From Roseburia rectibacter (GTDB lineage Bacteria; Bacillota; Clostridia; Lachnospirales; Lachnospiraceae): 64,000 nucleotides of DNA. This document shows positions 32,829 through 41,970 of this stretch, piece after piece (the first letter of the stretch is position 1; each line of letters begins with the position of its first letter). The notes below the pieces were generated by a model. That model was not told the origin of the DNA. It did not search any database and saw only the letters and a program-made list of their open reading frames with translations. Both the position numbers and the translations under genes were made by a program. The stretch spans positions 2,817,001 to 2,881,000 of the forward strand of contig NZ_CP092473.1 of the NCBI RefSeq assembly GCF_014287515.2. The letters are read 5' to 3'.

Positions 32829-34359
32829 TTGCCTGTTTCTCCTCTCCCGAACCTGTCATCAAAAGTCCGAGTTTTTCTTTTGTGGTACTTCTCGCATCCA
32901 CAATACCGGAAACTCTTCCGCCATTTAACACAAGTATCCTGTCGCACAGCTCTAAGAGCACATCTAAGTCCTCGCCGACACAGATGACAGCAACTCCCTT
33001 TTTCTTCTGGTCATTTAAGAGATTATAGATCGTATAGGATGAATTGATATCAAGTCCGCGCACCGGATATGCTACCATCAGCACATTCGGATTGCTTGCG
33101 ATCTCCCGTCCTACCAGAATTTTCTGGACATTTCCACCGGAAAGACGGCTGACCGGAGTTTCAACACCCGGCGTTACGACTTCAAGTTTGTCAACGATCT
33201 CCTGTGCCAGTTTCTTCGGTGCCTTACGGTCTGCAAAGAAATGTTTTCCTTCCTTGTAGCTGCGGATCATCATGTTATCAGTCAGATCCATGGAACCGAC
33301 TAATCCCATTCCGAGACGGTCCTCCGGGACAAACGATAATGCAATACCAAGTTTTTTGATATCCTCCGCTTTCATGTCGGAAATTTTTTCGACCTTTCCT
33401 TCCGGGGAATCGTAAAGGATCTCTCCGCTCTCGATCGGCTGTAAACCTGCAACAGATTCAAGAAGCTCTTTCTGTCCGCTTCCGGAAATACCGGCGATTC
33501 CAAGGATTTCCCCACTGTATGCAGTAAAAGAAGCCTCTTTTAATACTTTTAAACCTTCCTTGTTCCGGCATGTCACACCGCGCATCTCAATTCGTTTTTT
33601 TGCATTTTCCGGTTCGGTACGGTTGATATCAAGCGTTACTTTTTCACCGACCATCATCTCAGTTAGAGACTCTACCGTTGCACCCTTTGTCTCCACCGTA
33701 TCTATGTACTTTCCTTTTCGAAGCACTGCCACACGGTCAGAAAGCTCTAATACTTCGTTTAACTTGTGTGTGATGATGATGATGGATTTTCCTGCGGCAC
33801 GCATGTTGCGCAATACCGCAAATAATTTTTCAGTCTCCTGCGGTGTTAAAACGGCAGTCGGCTCATCTAAGATCAGAATATCCGCGCCACGGTATAAAAC
33901 CTTTACGATCTCAACTGTCTGTTTCTGGGAAACGGACATATCATAAATTTTCTGGGATGGATTTAAATCAAAACCATAGCGGTCTGTCAGTTCTTTGACT
34001 TCTTTTTCCACCTGTTTTAAATTCAGGCGTTCTTTTCCCGGCAGACCTAAAATAATATTCTCGGCGGCTGTCAGGATATTGATCAGCTTGAAATGCTGAT
34101 GAATCATTCCAATTCCAAGTTCGAAGGAATCTTTCGGGGACCGGATCGTCACGGTTTTCCCATTCACACGGATTTCTCCCTCATCCGGGAAATAAATACC
34201 GGAGAGCATGTTCATCAGCGTAGTCTTTCCACTACCATTCTCTCCTAATATGGAAAGGATCTCTCCCTTTCTCACTGTCAGATTTACATTGTCATTTGCG
34301 ACAACCTCTCCAAAACGTTTGGTGACTCCCAAAAGTTCAATCGCATTTACCGGTTCCAC
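32821..34359 (-). CDS. Nucleoside-type ABC transporter ATPase (double cassette)
   Basis: 512 residues from GTG 34359 (GGAGG 7 bp upstream; the frame is open to 34416 but without RBS). Two ABC domains: the first with GENGSGKTT, MSVSQKQTVEIVK and ILDEPTAVLTP; the second degenerate, with GISGSGQKEL for Walker A, LSGGNVQKILVGREI and a Walker B without the usual Glu (VLMVAYPVRGLD, Asp/Glu replaced). This asymmetry is normal for the RbsA/YufO group: only one site is fully catalytic. Confidence 0.93.
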   Translation of the reverse strand: MEPVNAIELLGVTKRFGEVVANDNVNLTVRKGEILSILGENGSGKTTLMNMLSGIYFPDEGEIRVNGKTVTIRSPKDSFELGIGMIHQHFKLINILTAAENIILGLPGKERLNLKQVEKEVKELTDRYGFDLNPSQKIYDMSVSQKQTVEIVKVLYRGADILILDEPTAVLTPQETEKLFAVLRNMRAAGKSIIIITHKLNEVLELSDRVAVLRKGKYIDTVETKGATVESLTEMMVGEKVTLDINRTEPENAKKRIEMRGVTCRNKEGLKVLKEASFTAYSGEILGIAGISGSGQKELLESVAGLQPIESGEILYDSPEGKVEKISDMKAEDIKKLGIALSFVPEDRLGMGLVGSMDLTDNMMIRSYKEGKHFFADRKAPKKLAQEIVDKLEVVTPGVETPVSRLSGGNVQKILVGREIASNPNVLMVAYPVRGLDINSSYTIYNLLNDQKKKGVAVICVGEDLDVLLELCDRILVLNGGRVSGIVDARSTTKEKLGLLMTGSGEEKQANE

Positions 34360-34384
34360 AAACAGTCCTCCTTTAACGTAAACT

Positions 34385-34424
34385 GCGGAACTGTGATAAA
34401 AGGTCTGTCCTTTCACAGTTCCGC
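34385..34424 (-). promoter_or_regulatory. Intercistronic stem-loop in the BMP operon
   Basis: A perfect 12-bp inverted repeat (GCGGAACTGTGA / TCACAGTTCCGC) with a 16-base loop lies between the binding-protein and ATPase genes, without a following T-tract. Such loops usually stabilise the upstream mRNA or partially stop transcription so that the lipoprotein is made in excess (inference). Confidence 0.65.
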
Positions 34425-34529
34425 TTATTTATGATACAAAAAGCATTCATTCAGACATGCTCTTTTGCATTATGGCAGAATTATATTCTGCTAAAAATCT
34501 TAATCAATCATTCTGCACCGCAGATGCTC

Positions 34530-35819
34530 TTAGTTGGTCACAGAAGTGATACCATCAATAATGATATCGAAAGATGGAGCAGATGCCAGCTCAGACTCAT
34601 GATAGTATCCGTCTGATACATAATCTGCATATTTTGCATAATCGCCACCTTCTGCGATCAGGTCTTCTAAGGAAGAACCATTTACAGTAAATGCGGATGT
34701 ATCGAATACATGAAGTGATCCGTCTTTGATTGCATTTTCAACTTCTGTTACTTTTGCGTCTGTTCCCTCTGCTGCAACTGCCTCGTTGATCGGTGTAATG
34801 TCAACTGCACCTTCTGCAAATCCCTGACACCAGTCAGTCTCGATTGCTGTTCCGTCTAATACACACTGTACTGCATGTGTATAGTAAACACCCCAGTTAT
34901 TTGTCGGAGAAGTAAGTGCTGCATCCGGAGCAACAGTTGTCATATCAACGTTGTAGCCGACACATGGAACTTTCTTATCCTCACAGGTACTTGGAGCACC
35001 AGTGGTATCTGCATGCTGGCTGATCAGGACACATCCGTCATCGATCAGTTTTGCTGCTACCTCTGCCTCACCGGACATATCTGCCCAGCTGTTTGTATAC
35101 TGTACTTCCATAGTTGCGGAAGGACACTGGCTCTTTGCTCCTAAATAGAAAGAAGTAAATCCGGAAATAACCTCTGCATACGGGAATGCACCAACATAAC
35201 CGATCTTAGCTGTATCCTCTGTGATGGTTCCGTCTGCGATCATCCCGTTTAATTTCATACCCGCAACAACGCCGGAAACATAACGTGCTTCGTAGATAGA
35301 ATCAAAATAGTTGTGCATATTGGAAAGTCCGGAAGATGCTGCCTGATATCCGGTTGCATGGCAGAACTGAACCTCCGGGTACTCTGCTGCTGCCTGAAGC
35401 AGGTAGCTCTCATGTCCAAAGCTTGTACCGAAAATAATGTTACATCCCTGATCTGCTAAATCAACTGCTGCATCATAAGCAGATTCATCTTCCGGGATCA
35501 GAGTTTTCTCTACGACCTGATCCTCAGATAATCCGAGATTGCTCATCATCTGATCGATACCAGCCATATGTGCTGCTGTATATCCCTCGTTCTCATCACC
35601 AATGTAGATCACACCTACCTTGATATCCGATGCTGATTTCGCTTCGCCGGCTGCTGCACTGCTCTCTGTCGCAGCTACAGTATTGTCTGCAGCACTGTTA
35701 TCTGCTGCATTGCCTGCTGATGCATTATCTGCAGCTCCATTTGAACCACATCCTGCCAGCATGGAAACGGTAAGTCCCATGGTCAATAATACGCTTAATG
35801 CTTTTTTCATTTTTTTCAT
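34530..35819 (-). CDS. BMP-family nucleoside-binding lipoprotein
   Basis: 429 residues. Lipoprotein signal (MKKMKKALSVLLTMG...) with lipobox MLAGC, then an Ala/Asn/Ser linker (about 25-65) and the BMP periplasmic-binding fold (KVGVIYIGDENEGYTAAHMAGI, FGTSFGHE, VGAFPYAEVISGF, YNVDMTTVAPDAALTSP). BMP proteins bind purine or other nucleosides for the ABC importer encoded by the next three genes. Promoter TTGACG-N17-TAAATT 37-65 bp upstream. I saw no purine riboswitch in the leader. Confidence 0.92.
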   Translation of the reverse strand: MKKMKKALSVLLTMGLTVSMLAGCGSNGAADNASAGNAADNSAADNTVAATESSAAAGEAKSASDIKVGVIYIGDENEGYTAAHMAGIDQMMSNLGLSEDQVVEKTLIPEDESAYDAAVDLADQGCNIIFGTSFGHESYLLQAAAEYPEVQFCHATGYQAASSGLSNMHNYFDSIYEARYVSGVVAGMKLNGMIADGTITEDTAKIGYVGAFPYAEVISGFTSFYLGAKSQCPSATMEVQYTNSWADMSGEAEVAAKLIDDGCVLISQHADTTGAPSTCEDKKVPCVGYNVDMTTVAPDAALTSPTNNWGVYYTHAVQCVLDGTAIETDWCQGFAEGAVDITPINEAVAAEGTDAKVTEVENAIKDGSLHVFDTSAFTVNGSSLEDLIAEGGDYAKYADYVSDGYYHESELASAPSFDIIIDGITSVTN

Positions 35820-35855
35820 CCTCCTGTATCACTACTTGATAGAAATACATGAGTA

Positions 35856-35884
35856 AATTTAGCATAGAGAAATTTTTCCGTCAA
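35856..35884 (-). promoter_or_regulatory. Sigma-A promoter of the BMP operon
   Basis: Minus strand TTGACG, 17 bases, TAAATT in a very AT-rich stretch, 37 bp upstream of the lipoprotein start. Confidence 0.7.
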
Positions 35885-35989
35885 TGCAATTTTCGTCGTA
35901 TTTCCCGGAAAATTCAATTTTTAACGCAAAATTTTTTCATTTATAAGCGGAGGTTATTTTTATCATTCCACAAACTTATGGTTCCCAGC

Positions 35990-37096
35990 TTAACGAAACA
36001 TTTTTATAATCCCTCTGTCATTCAACTGTTTCAGAAATGAAACCAGAAGCGGTACTACAAACAGACCGATGATTCCAAAAAATTTTAAACCGATCAGCAT
36101 ACATGGCAGCATGATCACCGGCGATAACCCCATCTGTTTTCCCACCAGTTTCGGCTCGATCAGATTCCGCACGACTGTTATTACAAGGTAAAGCGCGAAC
36201 ACACCGACTCCGGTAGAGATCCTTCCCGATGCGAAGGCGAGTACCGCCCACGGGATCAGCACTGTACCGGTTCCAAGCACCGGAAGGATATCAAGTACCG
36301 CAATAATAAATGCAATGGCAAATGCATTTTTGATTCCAAGCAAAAACAGACCTGCCACAAGTTCCGCAAACGTGATCCCGAAGATCAGACAATAAGAGAT
36401 AATGCATTTTCCCATCGTCCCTGTCACATAATTTTTTCCATCCCGGAACGCACGCTGGTATTCCGCCGGAATCTGCCGCTTTAAAAATGCCCTGATCTGT
36501 GGAAATTCCAGTTCCATAAATACCGTTGCGATCACTGTGATCAGAAGTTTCATAAAAAATCCCGGTATTCCTGCTGCCATCCCGGATACCCCGTCAATAA
36601 CACCATCTGAGATGCCCGACATCAGCTTTCCTGCATTCTTTATCGTCTGTGCTGACTCTGCACCGACATCCTGCAATCCTTGCGTTTTTCCAGTCTGCCC
36701 TACCGGATAAAACACAACTGACAAACGTTCCACCCACTGGTAAAAGCGCTGCATGACAGGCACAACCATATCCGAAAAAAAGACAGACAGCTCCTGCGTC
36801 AGATCATAGATCAGCCTCACCAGATAACTGCCTGCAAAATAAAGGACAGCTGCCAGAAGTATATAAAAGAAAAGAACCGTTGTAACCGCCACGATTCCTC
36901 TTTTGATATGTGTTCTCTCCGAAATAAACTTCACTGCTTCAGCCAATAGCGCCGCCACTGCAAAAGCTGCCAGAAACGGGAAAAGCACAGATCCCGCCGC
37001 TTTTAATACTACCCATAAGATCACAAGCCACACTGCTCCAAATGCAAAGCTGATCAGAAATTCCTTCTGACGTCTCAACCGTTCTTCTCTGTTCAT
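35990..37096 (-). CDS. AI-2E family transporter (YtvI-like)
   Basis: 368 residues, seven to eight membrane helices with the family's two-part layout: helices at about 14-50 and 65-90, a mid-protein cytosolic/extracellular segment, then the conserved C-terminal bundle (GTMGKCIISYCLIFGITFAELVAGLF, LDILPVLGTGTVLIPWAVLAF, RNLIEPKLVGKQMGLSPVIML). Closest in layout to the sporulation membrane protein YtvI. Transport of AI-2 itself is not implied. Apparently monocistronic. Confidence 0.85.
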   Translation of the reverse strand: MNREERLRRQKEFLISFAFGAVWLVILWVVLKAAGSVLFPFLAAFAVAALLAEAVKFISERTHIKRGIVAVTTVLFFYILLAAVLYFAGSYLVRLIYDLTQELSVFFSDMVVPVMQRFYQWVERLSVVFYPVGQTGKTQGLQDVGAESAQTIKNAGKLMSGISDGVIDGVSGMAAGIPGFFMKLLITVIATVFMELEFPQIRAFLKRQIPAEYQRAFRDGKNYVTGTMGKCIISYCLIFGITFAELVAGLFLLGIKNAFAIAFIIAVLDILPVLGTGTVLIPWAVLAFASGRISTGVGVFALYLVITVVRNLIEPKLVGKQMGLSPVIMLPCMLIGLKFFGIIGLFVVPLLVSFLKQLNDRGIIKMFR

Positions 37097-37179
37097 CGCC
37101 CACCCTTTTCCTTTACTGCTGCCTTATTGATCTTTTATTACTATATCCGTTTTGGATGGGATCTATGCCATGTGTACTT

Positions 37180-37842
37180 TTAATTTGTATTTTCCTGTGC
37201 CGCAAAAATCTTACTGCAGAATGCGTCATATTCGTCATTCGAAACTTCTTTTCCATTCCAGAAATATTTCATTCCAGAATCCGGATCATTTTCATCTATG
37301 AGTTCTTCACCAAAGTTCATTTCTGCAGCCAGGTTATCCGCTCCTTCATACTTTTCCATATGATAGGTTTCATATCCTGCATTCATGTCATTGCTGTACA
37401 TAATCCATACATCTCCATTGTAATAAGTATAGGAAAGTACAATCGCACTGCCGTCTCCTCTGGCAAATTCGTATACCTTATCATCACGGCAATCTAAATA
37501 TATTCCGCCATAAGGACCACAGATAACCAGTTCATTTTCTCCGTCATTATCAAGATCGACTCTCTCCCCTATCGAATACAACTCCTCTCCCTGTGAATCC
37601 TTATTTAGATCAGAAATATTCCATGCAGATGACGGATCTGCGGTATCAACTGCGTCTACTGAACCATCGATAAATGCATCCGATAGTTCTTCTGCGGTCA
37701 TTTTGTTTTTATAAGCGTTATATACCATATCTGTCTGTACATCATTCTGCGTTGTCTCCTCTGAAATTTCTGTTTTATTACCACAAGCAGTTAATGACAT
37801 AACAATTAAGATACCTATTAAACCAACAACATTCTTCTTCAA
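37180..37842 (-). CDS. Lipoprotein with FG-GAP/EF-hand-like motif
   Basis: 220 residues from TTG 37842 (GGGGG 7 bp upstream; an ATG at 37863 has no RBS). Lipoprotein signal KKNVVGLIGILIVMS ending in the lipobox LTAC. The body contains VDLDNDGENELVICGPYGG, a calcium-type DxDNDGxxE loop seen in FG-GAP/VCBS-like repeats, followed by a strand-rich segment. No family recognised; surface-exposed function unknown. Confidence 0.75.
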   Translation of the reverse strand: MKKNVVGLIGILIVMSLTACGNKTEISEETTQNDVQTDMVYNAYKNKMTAEELSDAFIDGSVDAVDTADPSSAWNISDLNKDSQGEELYSIGERVDLDNDGENELVICGPYGGIYLDCRDDKVYEFARGDGSAIVLSYTYYNGDVWIMYSNDMNAGYETYHMEKYEGADNLAAEMNFGEELIDENDPDSGMKYFWNGKEVSNDEYDAFCSKIFAAQENTN

Positions 37843-37920
37843 ATTTTTTCCCCCTAAAATCAAACTAAAAACTTCTTTTCCGAAAACATTTTATATTCTT
37901 CATTTTTTTAGAAGTTTCGT

Positions 37921-37968
37921 GTAAAAAATACCCACAGCACACCATTTATGGTATTCTGTGGGTATTTT
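37921..37968. terminator. Bidirectional terminator after the lactonase gene
   Basis: Inverted repeat AAAATACCCACAG / CTGTGGGTATTTT with an internal CACCAT/ATGGTA pairing; T-rich on both strands. It serves the lactonase transcript on the minus strand. Confidence 0.7.
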
Positions 37969-37990
37969 GCTATCTTTTGCTGTGCTATTC

Positions 37991-38025
37991 ATGCCATATG
38001 GTAGCCCATATGGCATGCCATATGG
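37991..38025. repeat. Overlapping palindromes with three CCATATGG units
   Basis: ATGCCATATGG / CCATATGGCAT (37991-38016) overlaps the perfect 20-bp palindrome CCATATGGCATGCCATATGG at 38006-38025, so two mutually exclusive hairpins can form. It lies 10 bp after the lactonase stop codon; read leftwards it comes before the terminator. Confidence 0.7.
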
Positions 38026-38033
38026 AACTCTTT

Positions 38034-39086
38034 TTATTCTTCTAATTTTAAGATATAAATACAGTTTGGCTTATCAACCTTGACCGGCGCACCGTTCTGC
38101 AGAGAGAAACCTTTCTCATAATTGATCGTATAAGATACGATATCATTGGATGTATTATTTACAGTAAGATAATGTTTCTCATCCGGATAAATTGCAAGCA
38201 TTTTCGGATAATCACTGTCTACTTTAGTGCGGAATGCCTGTGTCAGCATACCTGTTGCAGGATCGATCTCATATGCAACCACTGTGTTCACACCGGCATT
38301 GGAAACAAAGAGATATTTTCCGCTCTTAGTGATCTCCATACCGGATGCGGCACAGATATCTTCCTCTTTCTTTCCCTGTGTTGTGATCGTCTGGATCTTA
38401 TCAAACTGTGGCTGTTCATTTTCAACGGAGTATTTGTACACTTCGATCTCATGTGTCAGTTCATACAGGATATAAGCATATTTTCCATCTCTGGAAAAAC
38501 GGATCATTCTCGGCGCAGACTCAAGCGGTCCACGAATGATATCCACCAGTTTTAATTTACCATAAGTATAATCCACACGATAGATCTTAACCTGATCTAA
38601 TCCGTTATCAACTGCACACAAAAACTTCTGATCCGGTGTCAGTTTTACACAGTCAACGTGCGGTGTATTGGTACGCCTGTCACTGCCGCGTGCCATTCCT
38701 TTATGGAAAATACCATCTGCAATCGTTCCAATGCTGCCATCTTTCTCCAGATGCATCATTGTCACACGTCCGTCATGATGTCCGCCTACAAACAGATAAC
38801 GTTTTTCATCATCTACTTCCACATAGCATCCTCTCATACCGCCGATCCACTGCTTGTTTACAGCCTCAAGATCTCCATCCGGAAGCACTTTAAATGCTTC
38901 TACACCTTCATCTGCGATCGAATAAAGGAACTTTCTGTCCTTTGATACAACAAGATCCGACGGGTTATTGATCGGCACTACTTTACGTTCTTTCATGCTG
39001 CCATTTGCCACATCCACATCATAAATATGGATTCCGACACTGTTTTCATGCGTATAGGTTCCCACATATGCCACATATTTTTCCAT
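38034..39086 (-). CDS. Lactonase-like seven-bladed beta-propeller protein
   Basis: 350 residues from ATG 39086 (GGAGG 8 bp upstream; the longer frame to 39257 overlaps the upstream gene). It belongs to the YkgB/Pgl 6-phosphogluconolactonase-type propeller family, with repeated strand motifs (YVAYVGTYTHENSVGIHIYDV, KDRKFLYSIADEG, RMIRFSRDGKYAYILYEL, KSGKYLFVSNAGVNTVVAYEID, NTSNDIVSYTIN). Cytosolic, no signal peptide. Activity on 6-phosphogluconolactone is established for E. coli Pgl only, and no pentose-phosphate genes adjoin it. Last gene of the ireB unit. Confidence 0.8.
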   Translation of the reverse strand: MEKYVAYVGTYTHENSVGIHIYDVDVANGSMKERKVVPINNPSDLVVSKDRKFLYSIADEGVEAFKVLPDGDLEAVNKQWIGGMRGCYVEVDDEKRYLFVGGHHDGRVTMMHLEKDGSIGTIADGIFHKGMARGSDRRTNTPHVDCVKLTPDQKFLCAVDNGLDQVKIYRVDYTYGKLKLVDIIRGPLESAPRMIRFSRDGKYAYILYELTHEIEVYKYSVENEQPQFDKIQTITTQGKKEEDICAASGMEITKSGKYLFVSNAGVNTVVAYEIDPATGMLTQAFRTKVDSDYPKMLAIYPDEKHYLTVNNTSNDIVSYTINYEKGFSLQNGAPVKVDKPNCIYILKLEE

Positions 39087-39150
39087 ACATTTATCCTCCT
39101 TATGCCTTTTGCAGGAGCAATGCCCAGCAAGCCGGGCACGCTTTTCCTCC

Positions 39151-40386
39151 CTACTCTTTTCTTCGTAAAATATCATACTTCTCGAGCGGATGTCCCAGAT
39201 CAATATACAAAACCTGTTTTGGATGCGGTGCTGATTCCATATCCGCTCCATCCTCATCCATGATCCGTTTCACTGTCACCGTCAGATTTTCACCATCCGG
39301 CTTCATAATCTCGATCTCTTCACCGACCGAAAACTTATTGCGCTGTTCGATCCGGTAAAGCCCATCTTCGTTCTGCTCCCCAACAATTCCTAAATATGTG
39401 TATTCTTTTAAATAAGTGTTATTGTCGTAGATCTGCGCCTCGTCGGAAGGCTTTCCAAAGAAAAATCCGGTCGTAAACTGGCGGTAAGTACAGTTGGATA
39501 TCTGATCTAAATACCATGGCAGATTCTTTTTGTAAAGCTCCGGTGACTCTTTGTAATCATCGATTGCCTTGCGGTAGGTTCTTGCCACAGTCGCAACATA
39601 TAGTGCTGTTTTCATTCTACCCTCAATTTTAAAACTGTCAATACCCGCTTCCATTAATTCCGGTATGTGTTCGATCATGCAGAGATCCTTGGAGTTGAAT
39701 ATATAAGTGCCACGTTCATTCTCATAAACCGGCATATATTCATTCGGTCTTGTCTCCTCAACGATGGAATATTTCCAGCGGCATGGATGTGTGCATGCCC
39801 CCTGATTGGCATCACGTCCGGTAAAATAATTGGATAAAAGACATCTTCCGGAATAGGAAATGCACATCGCACCGTGAATAAATGTCTCGATTTCAAGATC
39901 GTCCGGTATATTTGCACGAAGTTCTTTTATTTCATTTAACGAAAGTTCACGCGCCGATACCACACGTTTTGCACCGAGTCTATACCAGAAACGGTATGTT
40001 TCATAGTTGGTATTGTTCGCCTGCGTACTGACATGACGTTCAATATCCGGGCATACTTCCTTTGCGATCATAAATATGCCGGGATCTGCGATGATAAGTG
40101 CGTCCGGTTTTTCCTCTTTTGGAAAAGAATCCAGTTCTTTGAAATACTCCCTTACACCCTCTAAATCATCATTATGTGCAAGAATATTTGCAGTCACATA
40201 TACTTTTACCTCATGTTCATGCGCAAAACGGATTCCCTCTCTCATTTCCTCCATGGAAAAATTCTTGGCTTTTGCACGGAGTCCAAAAGCCTCGCCACCG
40301 ATGTACACGGCATCCGCACCATAGATTACTGCAATTTTTAACACCTCAAGGCTGCTTGCCGGTATCAAAAGCTCCGGTCTTCTCAT
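39151..40386 (-). CDS. trhP: U32 family protein, TrhP-type tRNA hydroxylation factor
   Basis: 411 residues of the U32 'collagenase-like' family. Opening PELLIPASSLEVLKIAVIYGADAVYIGG, the conserved GRDANQGACTHPCRWKY with cysteines also at CISYSGRCLLS (four-cysteine iron-sulfur site) and FNSKDLCMIEHIPELMEAGIDSFKIEGRMKT. B. subtilis and E. coli homologues (TrhP) make 5-hydroxyuridine at tRNA position 34 using prephenate-linked chemistry. Directly preceded by trmR, which methylates that product, as in the Bacillus yrrMNO order. The function is therefore well supported by context. Confidence 0.88.
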   Translation of the reverse strand: MRRPELLIPASSLEVLKIAVIYGADAVYIGGEAFGLRAKAKNFSMEEMREGIRFAHEHEVKVYVTANILAHNDDLEGVREYFKELDSFPKEEKPDALIIADPGIFMIAKEVCPDIERHVSTQANNTNYETYRFWYRLGAKRVVSARELSLNEIKELRANIPDDLEIETFIHGAMCISYSGRCLLSNYFTGRDANQGACTHPCRWKYSIVEETRPNEYMPVYENERGTYIFNSKDLCMIEHIPELMEAGIDSFKIEGRMKTALYVATVARTYRKAIDDYKESPELYKKNLPWYLDQISNCTYRQFTTGFFFGKPSDEAQIYDNNTYLKEYTYLGIVGEQNEDGLYRIEQRNKFSVGEEIEIMKPDGENLTVTVKRIMDEDGADMESAPHPKQVLYIDLGHPLEKYDILRRKE

Positions 40387-40425
40387 AACTTACCTGTCCT
40401 TTCGCATCTTTTCGATGCACCCTTT

Positions 40426-41070
40426 CTATTTCTTCCATGTGCTCACAGTCACTCCATCACCGATCGGCAACACTGCCGTGACAAGGCGTTCATCATGCGT
40501 CAGTTCGTACAGATATTCACGCATTCTCTTATGGATCGTGCGGTTTCTCCTCGTGACTGCAAAACGTGATTCTATGATATCACCATCCTGCAGCACATTA
40601 TCCGAAACCAATGTTCCTTCGGAGCCAAGCAGTCTTAAAATATCCGGCATAAAATGAATATACTGACCCTTAGCAGCATCCATAAAAATAAAATCGTAGG
40701 TTTCCGTCAATGTCGGAAGAATCTGCGCAGCATCTCCCTCCAGCAGTGTAATCTGTTTTTCTTTTCCCGCACGGATAAAGTTCTCTTTTGCGATCGGGAT
40801 TCTCTTTTCATAATTCTCGATCGTTGTGATCTCACATGGCACCGGATCATATTCTGCCATCAAGATGGAAGAAAATCCGACTGCAGTTCCCACTTCAAGA
40901 ATCCGCATCGGACATTTCATTGCAAGCAGCAGTTTTAAAAACTGCTGCATCTCTTTCCGTATGATCGGCACATAACTATCCAGTGCTTCCTTTTCTATCT
41001 GATCTAAAATACTGGTATTCCCTGTATCAAGTGAATTGATATAAGTGACCAGACGTTCATCTACTATCAC
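40426..41070 (-). CDS. trmR: tRNA 5-hydroxyuridine methyltransferase (TrmR/YrrM)
   Basis: SAM-dependent O-methyltransferase of the COMT-like family, 214 residues: RILEVGTAVGFSSILMAEY (motif I), DFIFMDAAKGQYIHFMPDI (metal/catalytic Asp), SDNVLQDG (second Asp-Asn metal site). In B. subtilis the orthologue converts ho5U34 to mo5U34 in tRNA. 39 bp before trhP, 4-bp overlap with the MltG-like gene; same order as Bacillus. Confidence 0.88.
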   Translation of the reverse strand: MIVDERLVTYINSLDTGNTSILDQIEKEALDSYVPIIRKEMQQFLKLLLAMKCPMRILEVGTAVGFSSILMAEYDPVPCEITTIENYEKRIPIAKENFIRAGKEKQITLLEGDAAQILPTLTETYDFIFMDAAKGQYIHFMPDILRLLGSEGTLVSDNVLQDGDIIESRFAVTRRNRTIHKRMREYLYELTHDERLVTAVLPIGDGVTVSTWKK

Positions 41071-41597
41071 TCGTCTGCTCCTGCCTGTTCATTTTCATCT
41101 GTGTTCTGGTTTTCTTCACCGGCACCATCTGTCTTTGTTCCATCCGAAGATGACTGTCCCGCTGAACCAGAATCTGTTTCATACTCTGTATTTTCTGTAT
41201 TTTCTGTATTTTCTGTACTCTCAGTGCTCTCCTCAGCCTCTGCCGCCATGACTGCCATCATATCTTTTGCCGTCATGGATGTATTTAATGTATAGGTTCC
41301 TGCCTTTAACTTACCGTGATATGCTGACATACGAAGTTGTACATAAAACAGATTTGCATCGCGGATCAGCCCCTCTTTTTTTAACAGCTTTCCAATCTGA
41401 TATTCTGACAGATCATCCGTTACATCTACGGACACATCTGTACCGGGTCCTTCTTCCACCGGGGTTTCCGAAAATACCCGATAACCGAAATCATAACAAA
41501 AACTTCCAAGTTTTATCAGTCCGATCACAACAAGTAACATGACCAGAATAGAAAAACTGATACTGACAAATTTTAATACCAGTTTATTCAGCTTCAT
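41067..41597 (-). CDS. Truncated MltG-like protein without catalytic domain
   Basis: 176 residues: one membrane helix (about 10-32), a LysM-like N-terminal MltG module (DLSEYQIGKLLKKEGLIRDANLFYVQLRM, HGKLKAGTYTLNTSMTAKDMMAVM, about 62-117), then a Glu/Thr/Asn repeat tail (ESTEST then ENT repeated) and an acidic low-complexity end. The YceG endolytic transglycosylase domain that follows this module in MltG is missing. In Bacillus the full-length mltG (yrrL) occupies exactly this position before yrrM. It may modulate cell-wall or protein partners; not a functional lyase. Confidence 0.78.
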   Translation of the reverse strand: MKLNKLVLKFVSISFSILVMLLVVIGLIKLGSFCYDFGYRVFSETPVEEGPGTDVSVDVTDDLSEYQIGKLLKKEGLIRDANLFYVQLRMSAYHGKLKAGTYTLNTSMTAKDMMAVMAAEAEESTESTENTENTENTEYETDSGSAGQSSSDGTKTDGAGEENQNTDENEQAGADE

Positions 41598-41612
41598 ATG
41601 AAATCCTCCAGA

Positions 41613-41954
41613 CTATTCCTCAAATCCAACCTCAAAATCCAATTCTTCTATCAGCGTCCAGTTAATCTTCTGTACTACACGGCAAATGGCATTTTCTGCC
41701 GCAAGGTATTCTGCAACAAGCGGATTTTTCCGGAACTCACGGTATTCCTGTTCCATCTTATCCGTTGCATCATAAAGATCCACATTGCCATCACTGTTCT
41801 GCAGCAGATAATTTTTCTGACGGAATGCATGGATCTGCTCCTCTAACTGCGGCTGATTGTGCACTCTGTTTTTGATATCCTGATATCTGATATATTCCTC
41901 GCTGAATTTGACTGCCTCGACTAATTCCTGCATGGCTTCATCCATTCTGCTCAT
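41613..41954 (-). CDS. YlbF/YmcA family regulator
   Basis: 113 residues, all helical (DEAMQELVEAVKFSEEYIRYQDIKNRVHNQPQLEEQIHAFRQKNYLLQ...). Com_YlbF family: in B. subtilis YlbF, YmcA and YaaT form the Y-complex that directs RNase Y mRNA cleavage and affects Spo0A phosphorylation. It lies 16 bp after RNase J, so an RNA-decay link fits. Confidence 0.82.
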   Translation of the reverse strand: MSRMDEAMQELVEAVKFSEEYIRYQDIKNRVHNQPQLEEQIHAFRQKNYLLQNSDGNVDLYDATDKMEQEYREFRKNPLVAEYLAAENAICRVVQKINWTLIEELDFEVGFEE

Positions 41955-41970
41955 GATACATCTGTCCTTC

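Noticed and set aside
35820..35990. Purine riboswitch before the BMP lipoprotein
   Set aside because: The leader is AT-rich, short, and lacks the conserved purine aptamer cores.
36018..36251. Frames antisense or out of phase within the YtvI-like gene and many other genes
   Set aside because: Shadows of the longer coding sequences, lacking ribosome sites and family similarity.
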